A stretch of DNA of 64,000 bases from Bosea vestrisii (GCF_030144325.1 NZ_CP126307.1:806001-870000); one strand, 5' to 3'; counted from the first letter of the stretch, positions 1 through 8,547 are shown. Notes: generated by a model from the letters alone, not told the origin. Numbers and translations are program-made.

Positions 1-567
1 CACGAATTGCTGGGCGGCACAGTGTCAGACGCGGTCATGGCCCGCTACCTGATTCAGGACCATCGCTTCCTTGACAGCTTCCTGACCTTGCTGGGCGCTG
101 CGCTCGCCGGCGCCGACAGCTTCGAGGCCCGCATCCGCTTCGGCCGCTTCATCGGCATGGTCAGCGGTGAGGAGAACACCTATTTCCTGCGCTCCTTCGC
201 CGCCCTCGGCGTCAGCGAGCAGGAGCGCGCCGAGCAGCCCGACACGAAGGCCACCGCCGGCTTCAAGGCGATCATGCGCGAAGCGGCCGCGACGCGCTCC
301 TATGCCGCCGCCCTTTCCGTGCTGGTCGTGGCCGAGTGGCTCTATCTCGACTGGGCGCAGACCGCGTCGCAGCCTCTGCCGGCGAACTTCGTCCACGCCG
401 AATGGGTCACCCTGCACGACAACCCCGATTTCCGCGACTTCGTCGGCTTCCTGCGGTCGGAACTCGACCGCGTCGGCCCGGGCGAAGCCGAGACCAGCCG
501 GGACTTCTTCCTGCGTACCGTCGCGCTGGAGAAGGCCTTCTTCGACTCGGCCTATGACGAAGCCTGA
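1..567 (+). CDS. tenA: TenA/THI-4 family protein, 5'-truncated by window edge
   Basis: The reading frame is open from the first base, so the true start lies to the left; 188 residues are visible to the TGA at 565-567. TenA-type helical-bundle enzymes hydrolyse the amino group from degraded thiamine pyrimidine so that the pyrimidine can be salvaged in the cytosol. The segment SGEENTYFLRSF and the late AEWLYLDWA helix fit the family. The usual cysteine of the TenA_C class is not seen before WLYLDW and a glutamate sits there, so a TenA_E-type enzyme is more likely (inference). The TPP riboswitch and ThiXY genes directly downstream support a thiamine role. The left part of the protein is not visible. 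Confidence 0.8.
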   Translation, partial: HELLGGTVSDAVMARYLIQDHRFLDSFLTLLGAALAGADSFEARIRFGRFIGMVSGEENTYFLRSFAALGVSEQERAEQPDTKATAGFKAIMREAAATRSYAAALSVLVVAEWLYLDWAQTASQPLPANFVHAEWVTLHDNPDFRDFVGFLRSELDRVGPGEAETSRDFFLRTVALEKAFFDSAYDEA

Positions 568-629
568 GCCGCGCGCCGTGGCCTGAGGCAGGCGTGACAG
601 GCGCAAGCCTTTCTGCCACAAGCACAATC

Positions 630-710
630 GAGAGACGGGGGCGTTCGCCGCAAGGCGAGCTGAGAAGCACCCTTCGAACCTGAACCAGATCATGCTGGCG
701 GAGGGAGTCG
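630..710 (+). promoter_or_regulatory. TPP riboswitch (THI box)
   Basis: The conserved thi-box parts appear in order: a G-rich 5' arm (GGGGGCG from 636), a short hairpin arm, CTGAGA at 660-665, CACCC, GAACCTGA at 676-683 and the closing GCTGGCGGAGGGA at 694-706. Such elements bind thiamine pyrophosphate and switch off the downstream gene. It lies between the TenA-like gene and thiX, so it probably controls thiXY rather than the TenA-like gene. The limits are approximate. Confidence 0.9.
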
Positions 711-743
711 CTCGGGGCAGCCTCGCCAGCGTTTCCCCGTGCC

Positions 744-763
744 CGCCTTCCACCGGAAAGGCG
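744..763 (+). promoter_or_regulatory. Hairpin hiding the thiX ribosome binding site
   Basis: CGCCTTCC (744-751) can pair with GGAAAGGCG (755-763), with one bulged A and a three-base loop. GGAAAGG (755-761) is the only good Shine-Dalgarno for the TTG start at 768. This looks like the translational expression platform of the TPP riboswitch. The pairing was read by eye. Confidence 0.5.
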
Positions 764-767
764 AGCC

Positions 768-1562
768 TTGACGACGCAGGACGCGACAGAGCGGATTTCG
801 GCTTCCGCGAGGCCTATGATGGCCCCGCTCGCTGCTGCGCTGCGCACGATTCTCGTCCTGCTCCTGGCCTGGCAGGCCGCAATCTGGCTGTTTGCGCCCC
901 CGCGCTACATCCTGCCCTCGCCGCTCGACGTCGCCGCCGCCTTCCAGCGCCAGCCCGGCTTCCTCTTCGGCCACAGCCTGACCACCATGGCCGAGATCGT
1001 GCTCGGCTTCGTGCTCGGCTCAGCTTTCGGCGCGCTGACGGCGCTCGCGATCGTGGCGCTGCCGCGGCTCGGACGCCTGCTCTGGCCGGTGCTGCTCGTG
1101 CTTCAATCCTTCCCGGTCTTCGTCATCGCACCGCTCTTGGTCGTCTGGTTCGGCTTCGGCATGGGCTCGAAGGTGATCATGGCGACGATCATCATCTTCT
1201 TCCCCGTCGCCTCCGCCTTTACCGACGGCCTGCGCCGGACCGATCCCGAATTGATCGACGCCACCGCGCTGACCTCAGCGACGCATTGGCAGACGCTCCG
1301 CCATGTCCGCCTGCCTTTGGCCATGCCGAGCCTCCTCACGGGTCTGCGGGTCGCGGCTCCGCTCGCGCCGCTCGGCGCCGTGATCGGCGAATGGGTCGGC
1401 TCCTCCGCCGGGCTCGGCTTCGTCATGGTCCAGGCCAATGCTCGCATGCAGACCGACACGGTCTTCGCCGCGATGACGGTGCTCGCCGTGCTCAGCCTCG
1501 TCCTGCGCCATCTCGTCGACGCACTCGGCCCGCGCCTCATTCCCTGGGCGAGCGAGCAATGA
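768..1562 (+). CDS. thiX: ABC transporter permease for thiamine precursor (ThiX-like)
   Basis: This 264-residue inner membrane protein has about six hydrophobic segments and a BPD_transp_1 (SsuC/TauC-like) loop around DATALTSATHWQTLR. It would carry hydroxymethylpyrimidine or a degraded form across the inner membrane with ThiY and an ATPase. The start is TTG at 768, preceded by GGAAAGG six bases upstream; a later in-frame ATG pair near 819 is possible but lacks such a site. A TPP riboswitch lies immediately upstream and thiY follows 43 bases later. No ATP-binding subunit is visible here; it may lie left of the window. Substrate is inferred from the riboswitch and the ThiY neighbour. Confidence 0.85.
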   Translation: MTTQDATERISASARPMMAPLAAALRTILVLLLAWQAAIWLFAPPRYILPSPLDVAAAFQRQPGFLFGHSLTTMAEIVLGFVLGSAFGALTALAIVALPRLGRLLWPVLLVLQSFPVFVIAPLLVVWFGFGMGSKVIMATIIIFFPVASAFTDGLRRTDPELIDATALTSATHWQTLRHVRLPLAMPSLLTGLRVAAPLAPLGAVIGEWVGSSAGLGFVMVQANARMQTDTVFAAMTVLAVLSLVLRHLVDALGPRLIPWASEQ

Positions 1563-1605
1563 CGCCGCCCCGCTTCAAGCCGATCACGCAGAAGGACTTC
1601 GCCTT

Positions 1606-2565
1606 ATGACCCTATGCGCCCTCACCCGACGCGCTCTCCTCGCTACCGGGCTGGTCCTGGCCGCCGGCCTCGCCAGCCCGGCGCGCGCCGCCGACAAGCT
1701 GACCGTGATGCTCGAATGGTTCGTCAATCCGGACCATGCGCCCCTGGTCGTCGCGCAGCAGCTCGGCCTGTTCAAAGAGGCCGGGCTCGAGGTCACGATG
1801 GTGCCGCCCTCCGACCCGTCCGCCGTGCCGCGCCTCGTCGCCGCCGGCCAGGCCGATATCGGCATCCACTACCAGCCCAATCTCTATCTCGACCACGCCG
1901 CCGGCATCCCGATCGTCCGCTTCGGCACGCTGGTCGAGACCCCGCTCAACAGCGTCATCGTCAAGGCCGACGGGCCGATCAAGAGCCTCGCCGACCTCAA
2001 GGGCAAGACCATCGGCTACGCCGTCTCGGGCACCGAGACCACCCTGCTCGGCCAGATGCTGGCCAAGGCCGGCCTCAAGCTCGACGACGTCAAGCTGGTC
2101 AACGTCAACTTCGCGCTCTCGGCCGCCCTGATCGGCGGCAAGGTCGACGCCACCATCGGCGGCTACCGCAATTTCGAGCTGACGCAGCTGAAGCTCGAAG
2201 GCCATCCCGGCATGGCCTTCTATCCCGAGGAGCACGGCGTTCCCGCCTATGACGAGCTGATCCTGATCACCCGCCGCGACGCCCTCGCCGACAGCCGTCT
2301 GCCGCGCTTCCTCGACGCGATCGAGAAGGCAGCGCTCTATTTGACCAACCATCCGCAGGAAGCCTGGAAGCTCTTCATCGCCGCCCATCCCGATCTCGAC
2401 GACGCCCTCAACCGCCAGGCCTGGATCGACACCCTGCCCCGCTTCGCAAAGCGCCCGCGCGCTCTCGATACCCGCCGCTACGAGCGCTTCGGCGCCTTCC
2501 TCGTCGAGCGCGGCCTGATCCAGAAGGCCCCGGCGCTCGCCGAGATCGCGGGCGAGGTGAAATAG
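1606..2565 (+). CDS. thiY: ABC transporter substrate-binding protein (ThiY, NMT1/THI5-like)
   Basis: A 319-residue periplasmic binding protein. The N-terminus is a signal sequence with a twin arginine (TRRALLATG) and an ARA-A cleavage region. The mature part begins with LTVMLEWFVNPDHAPL, the hallmark of NMT1/THI5-like proteins that bind pyrimidine precursors of thiamine, and continues with LADLKGKTIGY and DATIGGYRNFE. It starts at ATG 1606, shortly after AAGGAC. It probably feeds its ligand to ThiX next door under the same riboswitch. A G+C-rich hairpin follows at about 2573-2594 but without a T run, so no terminator is called. Confidence 0.88.
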   Translation: MTLCALTRRALLATGLVLAAGLASPARAADKLTVMLEWFVNPDHAPLVVAQQLGLFKEAGLEVTMVPPSDPSAVPRLVAAGQADIGIHYQPNLYLDHAAGIPIVRFGTLVETPLNSVIVKADGPIKSLADLKGKTIGYAVSGTETTLLGQMLAKAGLKLDDVKLVNVNFALSAALIGGKVDATIGGYRNFELTQLKLEGHPGMAFYPEEHGVPAYDELILITRRDALADSRLPRFLDAIEKAALYLTNHPQEAWKLFIAAHPDLDDALNRQAWIDTLPRFAKRPRALDTRRYERFGAFLVERGLIQKAPALAEIAGEVK

Positions 2566-2739
2566 CGAACGGAACGCGGCAGCAGGCCCACCTGCCGCCT
2601 CCCCATCCCGCGTTCACATCAGAGCGGACCTGTGCTGGTGGCTCTGGGTTTCCAGCCGATCGCGATGCTATGAGCCGGCTTCGCGGCCATCCGGCGGGCC
2701 CTCGCCCGCTTTTGCAGCTGCGCCCGGCGAAGTCATCCT

Positions 2740-3954
2740 ATGAACGTCAGTAAGCCGATCGCCTCCACCCGCCGCGCCGACCTGCCGGTGCTGTTCGCGC
2801 TCAGCGCGACGCATCTGCTCAACGACATGATCCAGTCGCTGATCCCGGCGATCTACCCGATCATCAAGACGGCTTACGCTTTGGATTTCGGCCAGATCGG
2901 CCTGATCACGTTGACCTTCCAGATCACCGCCTCGCTGCTGCAACCGGTCGTCGGCCACTACACCGACAAGAACCCGATGCCCTATTCGATGGTCGTCGGC
3001 ATGGGCTGCACGCTGACCGGGCTGATCGGCCTCGCCTATGCCGGCAGCTATCCGCTACTGCTGCTGGCTGCCGCCTGCGTCGGTCTCGGCTCCTCGATCT
3101 TCCACCCCGAGGCGACCCGCATGGCCCGCAATGCCTCGGGCGGCCAGCAGGGATTGGCGCAAGGAATCTTCCAGGTTGGCGGCCAGAGCGGCGGCGCGCT
3201 CGGCCCGCTGCTCGCCGCTTTCATCATCGTGCCGCGCGGCCAGACCAGCGTCGCCTGGTTCTCCGCCGCGGCCCTGCTCGCCATGATCCTGATGGTCTGG
3301 ACGGCGCGCCGCTATGCCGCCCTGAGTAAGGCTGCCGCCGCCGCTCCGAAGCCCACGAAGATCGCGACCGCCGCGCCTGCCCCCGCGCACTCGAAGGGCC
3401 AGATCGCCTTCGCGATCACCATCCTGGTGATCCTGCTGTTCTCGAAGAACGCCTACTCGTCGAGCTTCAGCTCGTATTACACCTTCTATCTGATCGGGAA
3501 ATTCGGCGTCTCGGTGCAGGCGTCGCAGCTGATGCTGTTCCTGTTCCTCGCGGCCGCGGCCGTCGGGGCGCTCGCCGGCGGCATCATCGGCGACAGGGTC
3601 GGCCGCAACCGCATCCTCTGGTTCTCGATCCTCGGCGCCCTACCCTTCTCGCTGATGCTGCCCTTCGCCGACCTGTTCTGGACCGGCGTGCTGACGGTGG
3701 TGATCAACCTGATCATGGCAAGTTCCTTCGCCGCGATCCTGATCTACGCGATGGAGCTGATGCCGGGCCGGATCGGCCTGATCGGCGGATTGTTCTACGG
3801 CCTGTCCTTCGGCCTCGGCGGGCTCGCAGCGGCGATCCTCGGCGAAGTCGCCGACTGGATCGGCATCGAGGCGGTCTATCGCATCTGCGCCTTCCTGCCG
3901 GCAATCGGCCTGCTCGCCTGGTTCCTGCCGAAGGTGGAGCACCGGCGGGGGTAG
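2740..3954 (+). CDS. fsr: MFS transporter, fosmidomycin resistance (Fsr) family
   Basis: A 404-residue polytopic membrane protein with about twelve hydrophobic helices and a hydrophilic loop near residues 200-225 (alanine- and proline-rich, with lysines). The start HLLNDMIQSLIPAIYPI and the segment GSSIFHPEATRMA are typical of the Fsr group of the major facilitator superfamily, which export fosmidomycin and other small molecules by proton antiport. The start is ATG 2740. Substrate cannot be told from sequence. Its last 33 codons are found again, slightly diverged, at 6177-6275, showing that a second copy once lay there. Confidence 0.85.
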   Translation: MNVSKPIASTRRADLPVLFALSATHLLNDMIQSLIPAIYPIIKTAYALDFGQIGLITLTFQITASLLQPVVGHYTDKNPMPYSMVVGMGCTLTGLIGLAYAGSYPLLLLAAACVGLGSSIFHPEATRMARNASGGQQGLAQGIFQVGGQSGGALGPLLAAFIIVPRGQTSVAWFSAAALLAMILMVWTARRYAALSKAAAAAPKPTKIATAAPAPAHSKGQIAFAITILVILLFSKNAYSSSFSSYYTFYLIGKFGVSVQASQLMLFLFLAAAAVGALAGGIIGDRVGRNRILWFSILGALPFSLMLPFADLFWTGVLTVVINLIMASSFAAILIYAMELMPGRIGLIGGLFYGLSFGLGGLAAAILGEVADWIGIEAVYRICAFLPAIGLLAWFLPKVEHRRG

Positions 3955-4061
3955 ACAGCGCTACCGCCGCCGGCGGAACCGAGATCGGATCACTCAATCG
4001 GGACAGGCCATCGTTGCGGCACATTGCTTGCCGCAAGAACAACAACAGGACGTGAGTTTCA

Positions 4062-4388
4062 ATGATCTACGAAATGCGCGTGTATCGCTGCTTGCCTGGC
4101 CGGCTTCCGGCTTTGCTCGACCGCTTTGACAAGGCCACACTGAAACTGTGGGACAAGCACGGCATCCGGCAAGCCGGGTTCTTCACCACGCTGATCGGGG
4201 AGTCCAGTCAGGACCTGACCTATTTCCTGGCCTGGGAGTCGCTCGCCGAGCGCGAGAAGAAATGGACGGCGTTTGCGACCGATCCGGAGTGGACCGAGGC
4301 GCGCACCAAGAGTGAAGCGGACGGCCAGATTGTTGGCAACATCGAGAGCCAGATTTTGGCGCCGACGACCTTCTCGGCGGTAAAGTAA
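4062..4388 (+). CDS. NIPSNAP family protein
   Basis: A 108-residue cytosolic protein of the NIPSNAP fold (dimeric alpha-beta barrel). It opens with the family signature MIYEMRVYRC, has GFFTTLIGES and LTYFLAWESLAERE in the middle, and ends with a strand. Molecular function in bacteria is unknown. The start is ATG 4062, about 107 bases after the Fsr-type exporter, with CAGGACG about 10 bases upstream. It lies between two MFS exporters on the same strand, which may reflect shared regulation but is not proof of it. Confidence 0.85.
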   Translation: MIYEMRVYRCLPGRLPALLDRFDKATLKLWDKHGIRQAGFFTTLIGESSQDLTYFLAWESLAEREKKWTAFATDPEWTEARTKSEADGQIVGNIESQILAPTTFSAVK

Positions 4389-4444
4389 CCGCCCTTCGAC
4401 GCAGCGCGGCTTCCCATCGCCCGCCGGCATGCTCTAACTGAGAC

Positions 4445-6154
4445 ATGCCGCATGAGCCCGCCACGCAGACCACGGCCGAGACCGCCGAAGCCGACCTCGC
4501 CGCCGAGGGCCTGAAGCCTGATGACGGGCGCTATTCGGCTTTTGCGCCGCTGCGCCAGCCGATCTTCCGTGCGGTCTGGATCGCTAGCCTTGCCTCGAAC
4601 TTCGGCGGCCTCGTCCAGATGGTCGGCGCTGCCTGGCTGATGACCTCGCTCTCCGATTCGCCGGACATGGTCGCGCTCGTCCAGGCATCGACCGCGCTGC
4701 CGGTGATGCTGTTCTCGCTCGCCGCCGGCGCGATCGCGGACAATTACGACCGTCGCCGCATCCTGCTGACGGCGCAGGGCTTCATGCTCGCCGTTTCGGT
4801 CATGCTGGCGGTCTTCGCCTGGTATGGGCTGCTCTCGCCCTGGCTGCTCCTGACCTTCACCTTCCTGCTCGGTTGCGGCAACGCGCTCAACAACCCGGCC
4901 TGGCAGTCCTCGGTCGGCGACATGGTGCCGCGAGCCGAAGTGCCGGCGGCGGTGACGCTGAACAGCGTCGCCTTCAACATCGCTCGCAGCGTCGGCCCGG
5001 CGATCGGCGGCGCCATCGTCGCCGCCTTCGGCGCGGTCGCGGCCTTCATCGTCAATGCCTTCAGCTATATCGGCCTGCTCGTGGTGCTGGCTCGCTGGCA
5101 GCCGCCGCGCGTCGAGCGCCTGCTGCCGCGCGAGACCTTCCTGATCGCGATGAGCGCCGGCCTCCGCTATGTCGCGATGTCGCCCAATATCCGCGCCGTC
5201 ATCCTGCGCGCCTTCCTCTTCGGCTTCGGTGGCATCGTCGGTCTCGCTTTGATGCCCCTGGTCGCACGCGATTTGGTGCGCGGCGGCCCGCTGACATTCG
5301 GCATCCTGCTGGGAGCCTTCGGCGCCGGCGCGGTCGCCGGAGCCTTCGTCAGCGCCCGGCTGCGTCGTCGCTTCAGCACCGAGACGCTCGTGCGCCTGAC
5401 CTTCCTGGCCTATGCGGCCGCGGCCCTGGTGGTGGGACTGAGCCCGACCCTATGGCTCACCATGCCGGCGCTTGCAGTCGGCGGCGCCTGCTGGGTGCTG
5501 GCGCTCTCGACCTTCAATTCGACGGTGCAGCTGTCGGCGCCGCGCTGGGTGGTGGGGCGCGCGCTTGCGCTCTACCAGATGGCGGCCTTCGGCGGCATGG
5601 CCGCGGGTAGCTGGGCCTGGGGCTGGGTCACCCTCCATGCCGGCCCGACCGGCGGCCTCACCGCAGCGGCGGTCGCCCTCGTCTTCGGCGCAGCCCTCGG
5701 GCTGCGGTATCCGTTGCCCCCGCTCGAGGCGCTCAATCTCGATCCGCTCGGCCGCTGGCGAAAGCCCGAGGTCGCGGTCGATATCGAGCCGCGCAGCGGC
5801 CCGGTCTTCGTCACCATCGAATGGCGGATCAGGCAGGAGGATGTGGTCGAGTTCCTGAAGGCGATGGAGGAACGCCGGCGCATCCGCCGCCGCGACGGCG
5901 CCCGCCACTGGTCGCTGCTGCGCGACCTCACCGATGCCGAGCTTTGGATCGAGCGCTACGACAGCCCGACCTGGGTCGAATATGTCCGCCAGGCCCAGCG
6001 CGTCACCCAGGCCGACGCCGAAATCGGCGACCGGGTCAGGGATCTGCATATCGGGCCCGAGCCGCCGGTCGTGCACCGCATGGTCGAGCGTCAGACCGGC
6101 GCGCTGCCGCGCGAGCTGCTGCGCGCGACCCAGCGGGCGCAGGCGTCGCCCTGA
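4445..6154 (+). CDS. MFS transporter, MFS_3 (enterobactin exporter-like) with soluble C-terminal domain
   Basis: A 569-residue protein. Residues about 35-430 form an MFS_3-type twelve-helix transporter (FRAVWIASLASNFGGLVQM, then AGAIADNYDRRRILL as the cytoplasmic loop 2-3 motif). Residues about 440-569 are a soluble domain starting PVFVTIEWRIRQEDVVEFL that resembles a dimeric alpha-beta barrel monooxygenase-like fold often fused to this group. Substrate is unknown. The start is ATG 4445, 57 bases after the NIPSNAP gene. Immediately downstream lies a scrap of an Fsr gene (6177-6275). Confidence 0.85.
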   Translation: MPHEPATQTTAETAEADLAAEGLKPDDGRYSAFAPLRQPIFRAVWIASLASNFGGLVQMVGAAWLMTSLSDSPDMVALVQASTALPVMLFSLAAGAIADNYDRRRILLTAQGFMLAVSVMLAVFAWYGLLSPWLLLTFTFLLGCGNALNNPAWQSSVGDMVPRAEVPAAVTLNSVAFNIARSVGPAIGGAIVAAFGAVAAFIVNAFSYIGLLVVLARWQPPRVERLLPRETFLIAMSAGLRYVAMSPNIRAVILRAFLFGFGGIVGLALMPLVARDLVRGGPLTFGILLGAFGAGAVAGAFVSARLRRRFSTETLVRLTFLAYAAAALVVGLSPTLWLTMPALAVGGACWVLALSTFNSTVQLSAPRWVVGRALALYQMAAFGGMAAGSWAWGWVTLHAGPTGGLTAAAVALVFGAALGLRYPLPPLEALNLDPLGRWRKPEVAVDIEPRSGPVFVTIEWRIRQEDVVEFLKAMEERRRIRRRDGARHWSLLRDLTDAELWIERYDSPTWVEYVRQAQRVTQADAEIGDRVRDLHIGPEPPVVHRMVERQTGALPRELLRATQRAQASP

Positions 6155-6176
6155 GCGGTGGCGATCCCCGGCGAGC

Positions 6177-6275
6177 TGGGTCGGCATCGGGGCGGTCTAC
6201 CGCCTCTGCGCCGTCCTGCCGGCAATCGGGCTGGTGGCCTGGTTCCTGCCGAAGGTGGAGTGTCGGCGGGGGTAG
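6177..6275 (+). pseudogene. Duplicated 3' end of the Fsr-type exporter gene
   Basis: These 99 bases match the last 33 codons (stop included) of the exporter at 3856-3954. I counted 88 identical positions of 99. The translation keeps frame and sense (GAVYRLCAVLPAIGLVAWF against EAVYRICAFLPAIGLLAWF) and the same stop. Nothing upstream of the tryptophan codon is homologous, so only the C-terminal scrap survives. Most likely it is the remnant of a tandem duplication or of a lost paralogue, with the NIPSNAP and MFS_3 genes in between. Confidence 0.8.
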
Positions 6276-6907
6276 AGGCTGCTGCCGAGATCGGGGAGCG
6301 TAAGGCCGCGGACGTTTTCCCGCCAGAACCAAGCGCCTGCTCTCGGCTCTTTGCGGATATTATGGAGTGCGCCCTCACTGGGCTATCGAGTTTGCTTCTA
6401 AGGCCGCCGTGACACTCCGTGCCCAGCCTCTCTAGGGCTCGCATGAGCCTCTTCCCAGCCGCGCAACGGGCCTCCGTGTAACCTGCTGCTGGCTGGGCCG
6501 GATAAACCCATTAGGGCGGGGCCGCGCCTTGAGAGTACGCAGGTCCATCCTTGGTCTGCACCCAAGCCAAGCGAAGCGAGATGGGCCGTCGCGGCCTCGC
6601 CGGCACTCGAACAGCAGTGCTCAAGATGAAGAATGCCAGCGTCGTCTCGAAAAGAGCTTCCATACTGAACCCAAACCCAAAGCAGATGGTAGGCGCCTCT
6701 GAGAGCTGCATCTGTAGGACAACCGGCTTCGTCTCGTTCGACATCTGAAATCGGGTCCAAGGCCAACCTCCGTCTGGACCATGCATCTTACATTACACGC
6801 CAGCGGCAGCAGTACACCCGTTGCTGACAATGCCTAGCATGGTAGACCACCGTACATGATGGCCACGCAATAAGTTCTGCCGGATCCAAACAGAAAGGCG
6901 AATTTTG
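6276..6907. other. Gene-poor, AT-richer stretch
   Basis: No convincing gene is seen. A minus-strand frame at 6511-6744 would give a 77-residue peptide starting MSNETKPVV with one hydrophobic stretch, but it lacks a well-placed ribosome binding site and overlaps other open frames, so it is not called. Base composition is visibly less GC-rich than the flanks. The stretch starts right after the exporter remnant, which suggests a recombination junction. Confidence 0.4.
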
Positions 6908-7432
6908 ATGACGAACGCGCTCGCAGCAACCTTTGCCATGTGCATGTATGCTGGTTACGCGACAGCGGAAACAAGCCTCGTCAATCTCGATGATTTCATT
7001 GGTGGAATCGAGAAGGCCGATGGCGAATATGCGTGCAAAACTTCTGAGGCCGTGTCGGCTCTTTGGAAGGAGTTGCGGCTTCGGTACGTGCCCTATCCGA
7101 ACCAGAAGCCCTTAGCCAAAGTGAACCTTCCAGCACGTTTCGCCACGGCGTTCGGTAAGGCAAAAATAGAAAACCGCGACAGCGCGGGCTATCGACGCAT
7201 AACTGTCCCGCTCACAGGAACATATCGCGGCCTACGCACCCAACGAATTGCCTTCGACATGGGCATCGAGAACGGCATAAGCATCGTCTCGATTTTGTTT
7301 GATGCTTCGAAGCCAGAAGTAGAAGGCGTTCTCGGCGCCGACCTCGCGCGTGCAACGCCAATGTCGTGGGGAAGTGCGGAGATTGTCAGACGCGGCGAAG
7401 CCACCGAACTGGTTTGCGACCTCTCAAGTTAA
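6908..7432 (+). CDS. Secreted hypothetical protein
   Basis: A 174-residue protein with a likely Sec signal peptide (MTNALAATFAMCMYAGYATA, cleavage near AETS). The mature part has no domain I recognise; it is mixed alpha-beta, with two cysteines (in EYACKTSE and ELVCDLSS) that could form a disulphide in the periplasm. ATG 6908 is preferred over TTG 6905 because AGAAAGGCG lies eight bases upstream. Base composition is lower in GC than the surrounding chromosome. It belongs to the patch of unrecognised genes next to the tRNA-Leu and may have been acquired. Confidence 0.6.
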   Translation: MTNALAATFAMCMYAGYATAETSLVNLDDFIGGIEKADGEYACKTSEAVSALWKELRLRYVPYPNQKPLAKVNLPARFATAFGKAKIENRDSAGYRRITVPLTGTYRGLRTQRIAFDMGIENGISIVSILFDASKPEVEGVLGADLARATPMSWGSAEIVRRGEATELVCDLSS

Positions 7433-7566
7433 GTGGACCGCGGCCGGAAGGTCGCACGCAGCAACCGCTTCGTTCATATCGTGAGGTCCACTTCTACCAT
7501 AGCGGGAATTAGCATATCGAAGATATCGGCCGATCCCTGAACGGACATGTCGCAGCGGGTAAATCT

Positions 7567-7911
7567 GTGAGGCTAGGCATCAATCTTCGCGGCGATCTCG
7601 CTAAGCTCAGCAATGAAGAGTTAGCCTCGTATTTAGAGAAATGCATCGCCGACCGCGAAGGACTTGGATCGCACGCTGGCTATGGTGCAAATCGATGGCT
7701 GTACAAGACCGGCGCCGCGATGCCCTTCGGCAGAGGTCCCTTGCACGCCCGCATTTTTTATCGGGTCATGGGTCTCATGTACGGTGGCCCTTTGAATGGA
7801 CGCTCTTTGGGCGACCTTTATGTTCTGGATTGCGAGATCAAGGACATCATGGATGAACTGAAGCGACGGGCGCGCGCCACGCGAAGGCATCGCCTGCGCC
7901 GCTCATCATAG
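7567..7911 (+). CDS. Hypothetical protein
   Basis: A 114-residue protein with a GTG start at 7567 and no strong ribosome binding site. The sequence has an N-terminal helix LSNEELASYLEKCIADREG, a glycine-rich middle and a C-terminal helix CEIKDIMDELKRRARA that is also typical of short Rhizobiales proteins of unknown role. No signal peptide or membrane segment is evident. It has no partner gene on either side and lies in the AT-richer patch. I do not recognise a family with confidence. Confidence 0.45.
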   Translation: MRLGINLRGDLAKLSNEELASYLEKCIADREGLGSHAGYGANRWLYKTGAAMPFGRGPLHARIFYRVMGLMYGGPLNGRSLGDLYVLDCEIKDIMDELKRRARATRRHRLRRSS

Positions 7912-7998
7912 GCAGCTCCCCGCTTGCAGCGGATATTGCCAACCCTTGGCTTGTGAGCAATTGCCACGCAGCGAATTGATCCATTGAGGACGCACGCC

Positions 7999-8478
7999 AT
8001 GCGCCTGACTTCGGCAGTAGCGCTCGCAGTGCTGCTTTCTGGATGCGGAGAGCGGGTACCGTATGTGCCGATGTCTCGATTATCAGACGGCGCGCGGGCT
8101 GATTGCACGGTAGGGCCATTTTCGCCCCCAAACCTGTTTCCGACTGCAGATGAGGAGAGTGCGAAGCGAGAGCTCGCTGCGTGCTTGGCGGCATGCCGCA
8201 AGCTCGGGTTTACAGAGAACCGCGAGTTGCCGCCCTTGATGGCCGGTGTGCGAATAGACGGCAGATGGCGGCACACCCGGGAATGCTGTCTGCGAGGTTC
8301 TAAAGCAGCGGTAAGGTCTGCTTCGAGCTCTCAGTGGCCACTCCATCTGCCGGTATCAAACTTCAACACAGGCTTGGTGCGGACGGCGGGGGTCGAACCC
8401 GCATACCGTTTCCGGCGAGGCATTTTAAGTGCCTTGCGTCTACCAGTTTCGCCACGTCCGCGCCGCGAAACTGGTTAG
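7999..8478 (+). CDS. Putative lipoprotein, 3' end doubtful
   Basis: The first residues MRLTSAVALAVLLSGCGERV form a clear lipoprotein signal with lipobox LSGC, so the product would be anchored to a membrane at Cys16. The following about 75 residues contain a helix rich in Ala and Cys (ELAACLAACRKLGF). Past about 8290 the frame loses protein-like character and runs antisense through the whole tRNA-Leu at 8375-8461, which a real gene would hardly do. The likely story is a genuine 5' part whose natural end was lost by a deletion or frameshift. The function is unknown. Confidence 0.4.
   Translation: MRLTSAVALAVLLSGCGERVPYVPMSRLSDGARADCTVGPFSPPNLFPTADEESAKRELAACLAACRKLGFTENRELPPLMAGVRIDGRWRHTRECCLRGSKAAVRSASSSQWPLHLPVSNFNTGLVRTAGVEPAYRFRRGILSALRLPVSPRPRRETG
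8375..8461 (-). tRNA. tRNA-Leu, anticodon TAA
   Basis: Read on the minus strand, the acceptor stem GCGGACG pairs with CGTCCGC. The D arm (GGCGAAACTGGTAGACGC), an anticodon arm AGGCA-CTTAAAA-TGCCT giving TAA, a long class II variable arm and the T arm GGGTTCGACCC follow. The discriminator is A and the 3' CCA is encoded (8375-8377). The 3' end faces the AT-richer patch at 6276-8370, the usual side for integrated elements. Confidence 0.95.
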
Positions 8479-8547
8479 CGACGGAAAGCCTTTCCGACAA
8501 GCGCCGGTTGCGCGTGATGGCTCAGCGCCCGCCCGGGAATTCACAGC

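Noticed and set aside
6264..8393. CGGCGGGGGT repeated at 6264-6273 and in the tRNA at 8384-8393 as a possible att pair
   Set aside because: Only ten very GC-rich bases, also present at the end of the intact exporter gene; not at the expected tRNA 3' end. Chance is more likely.
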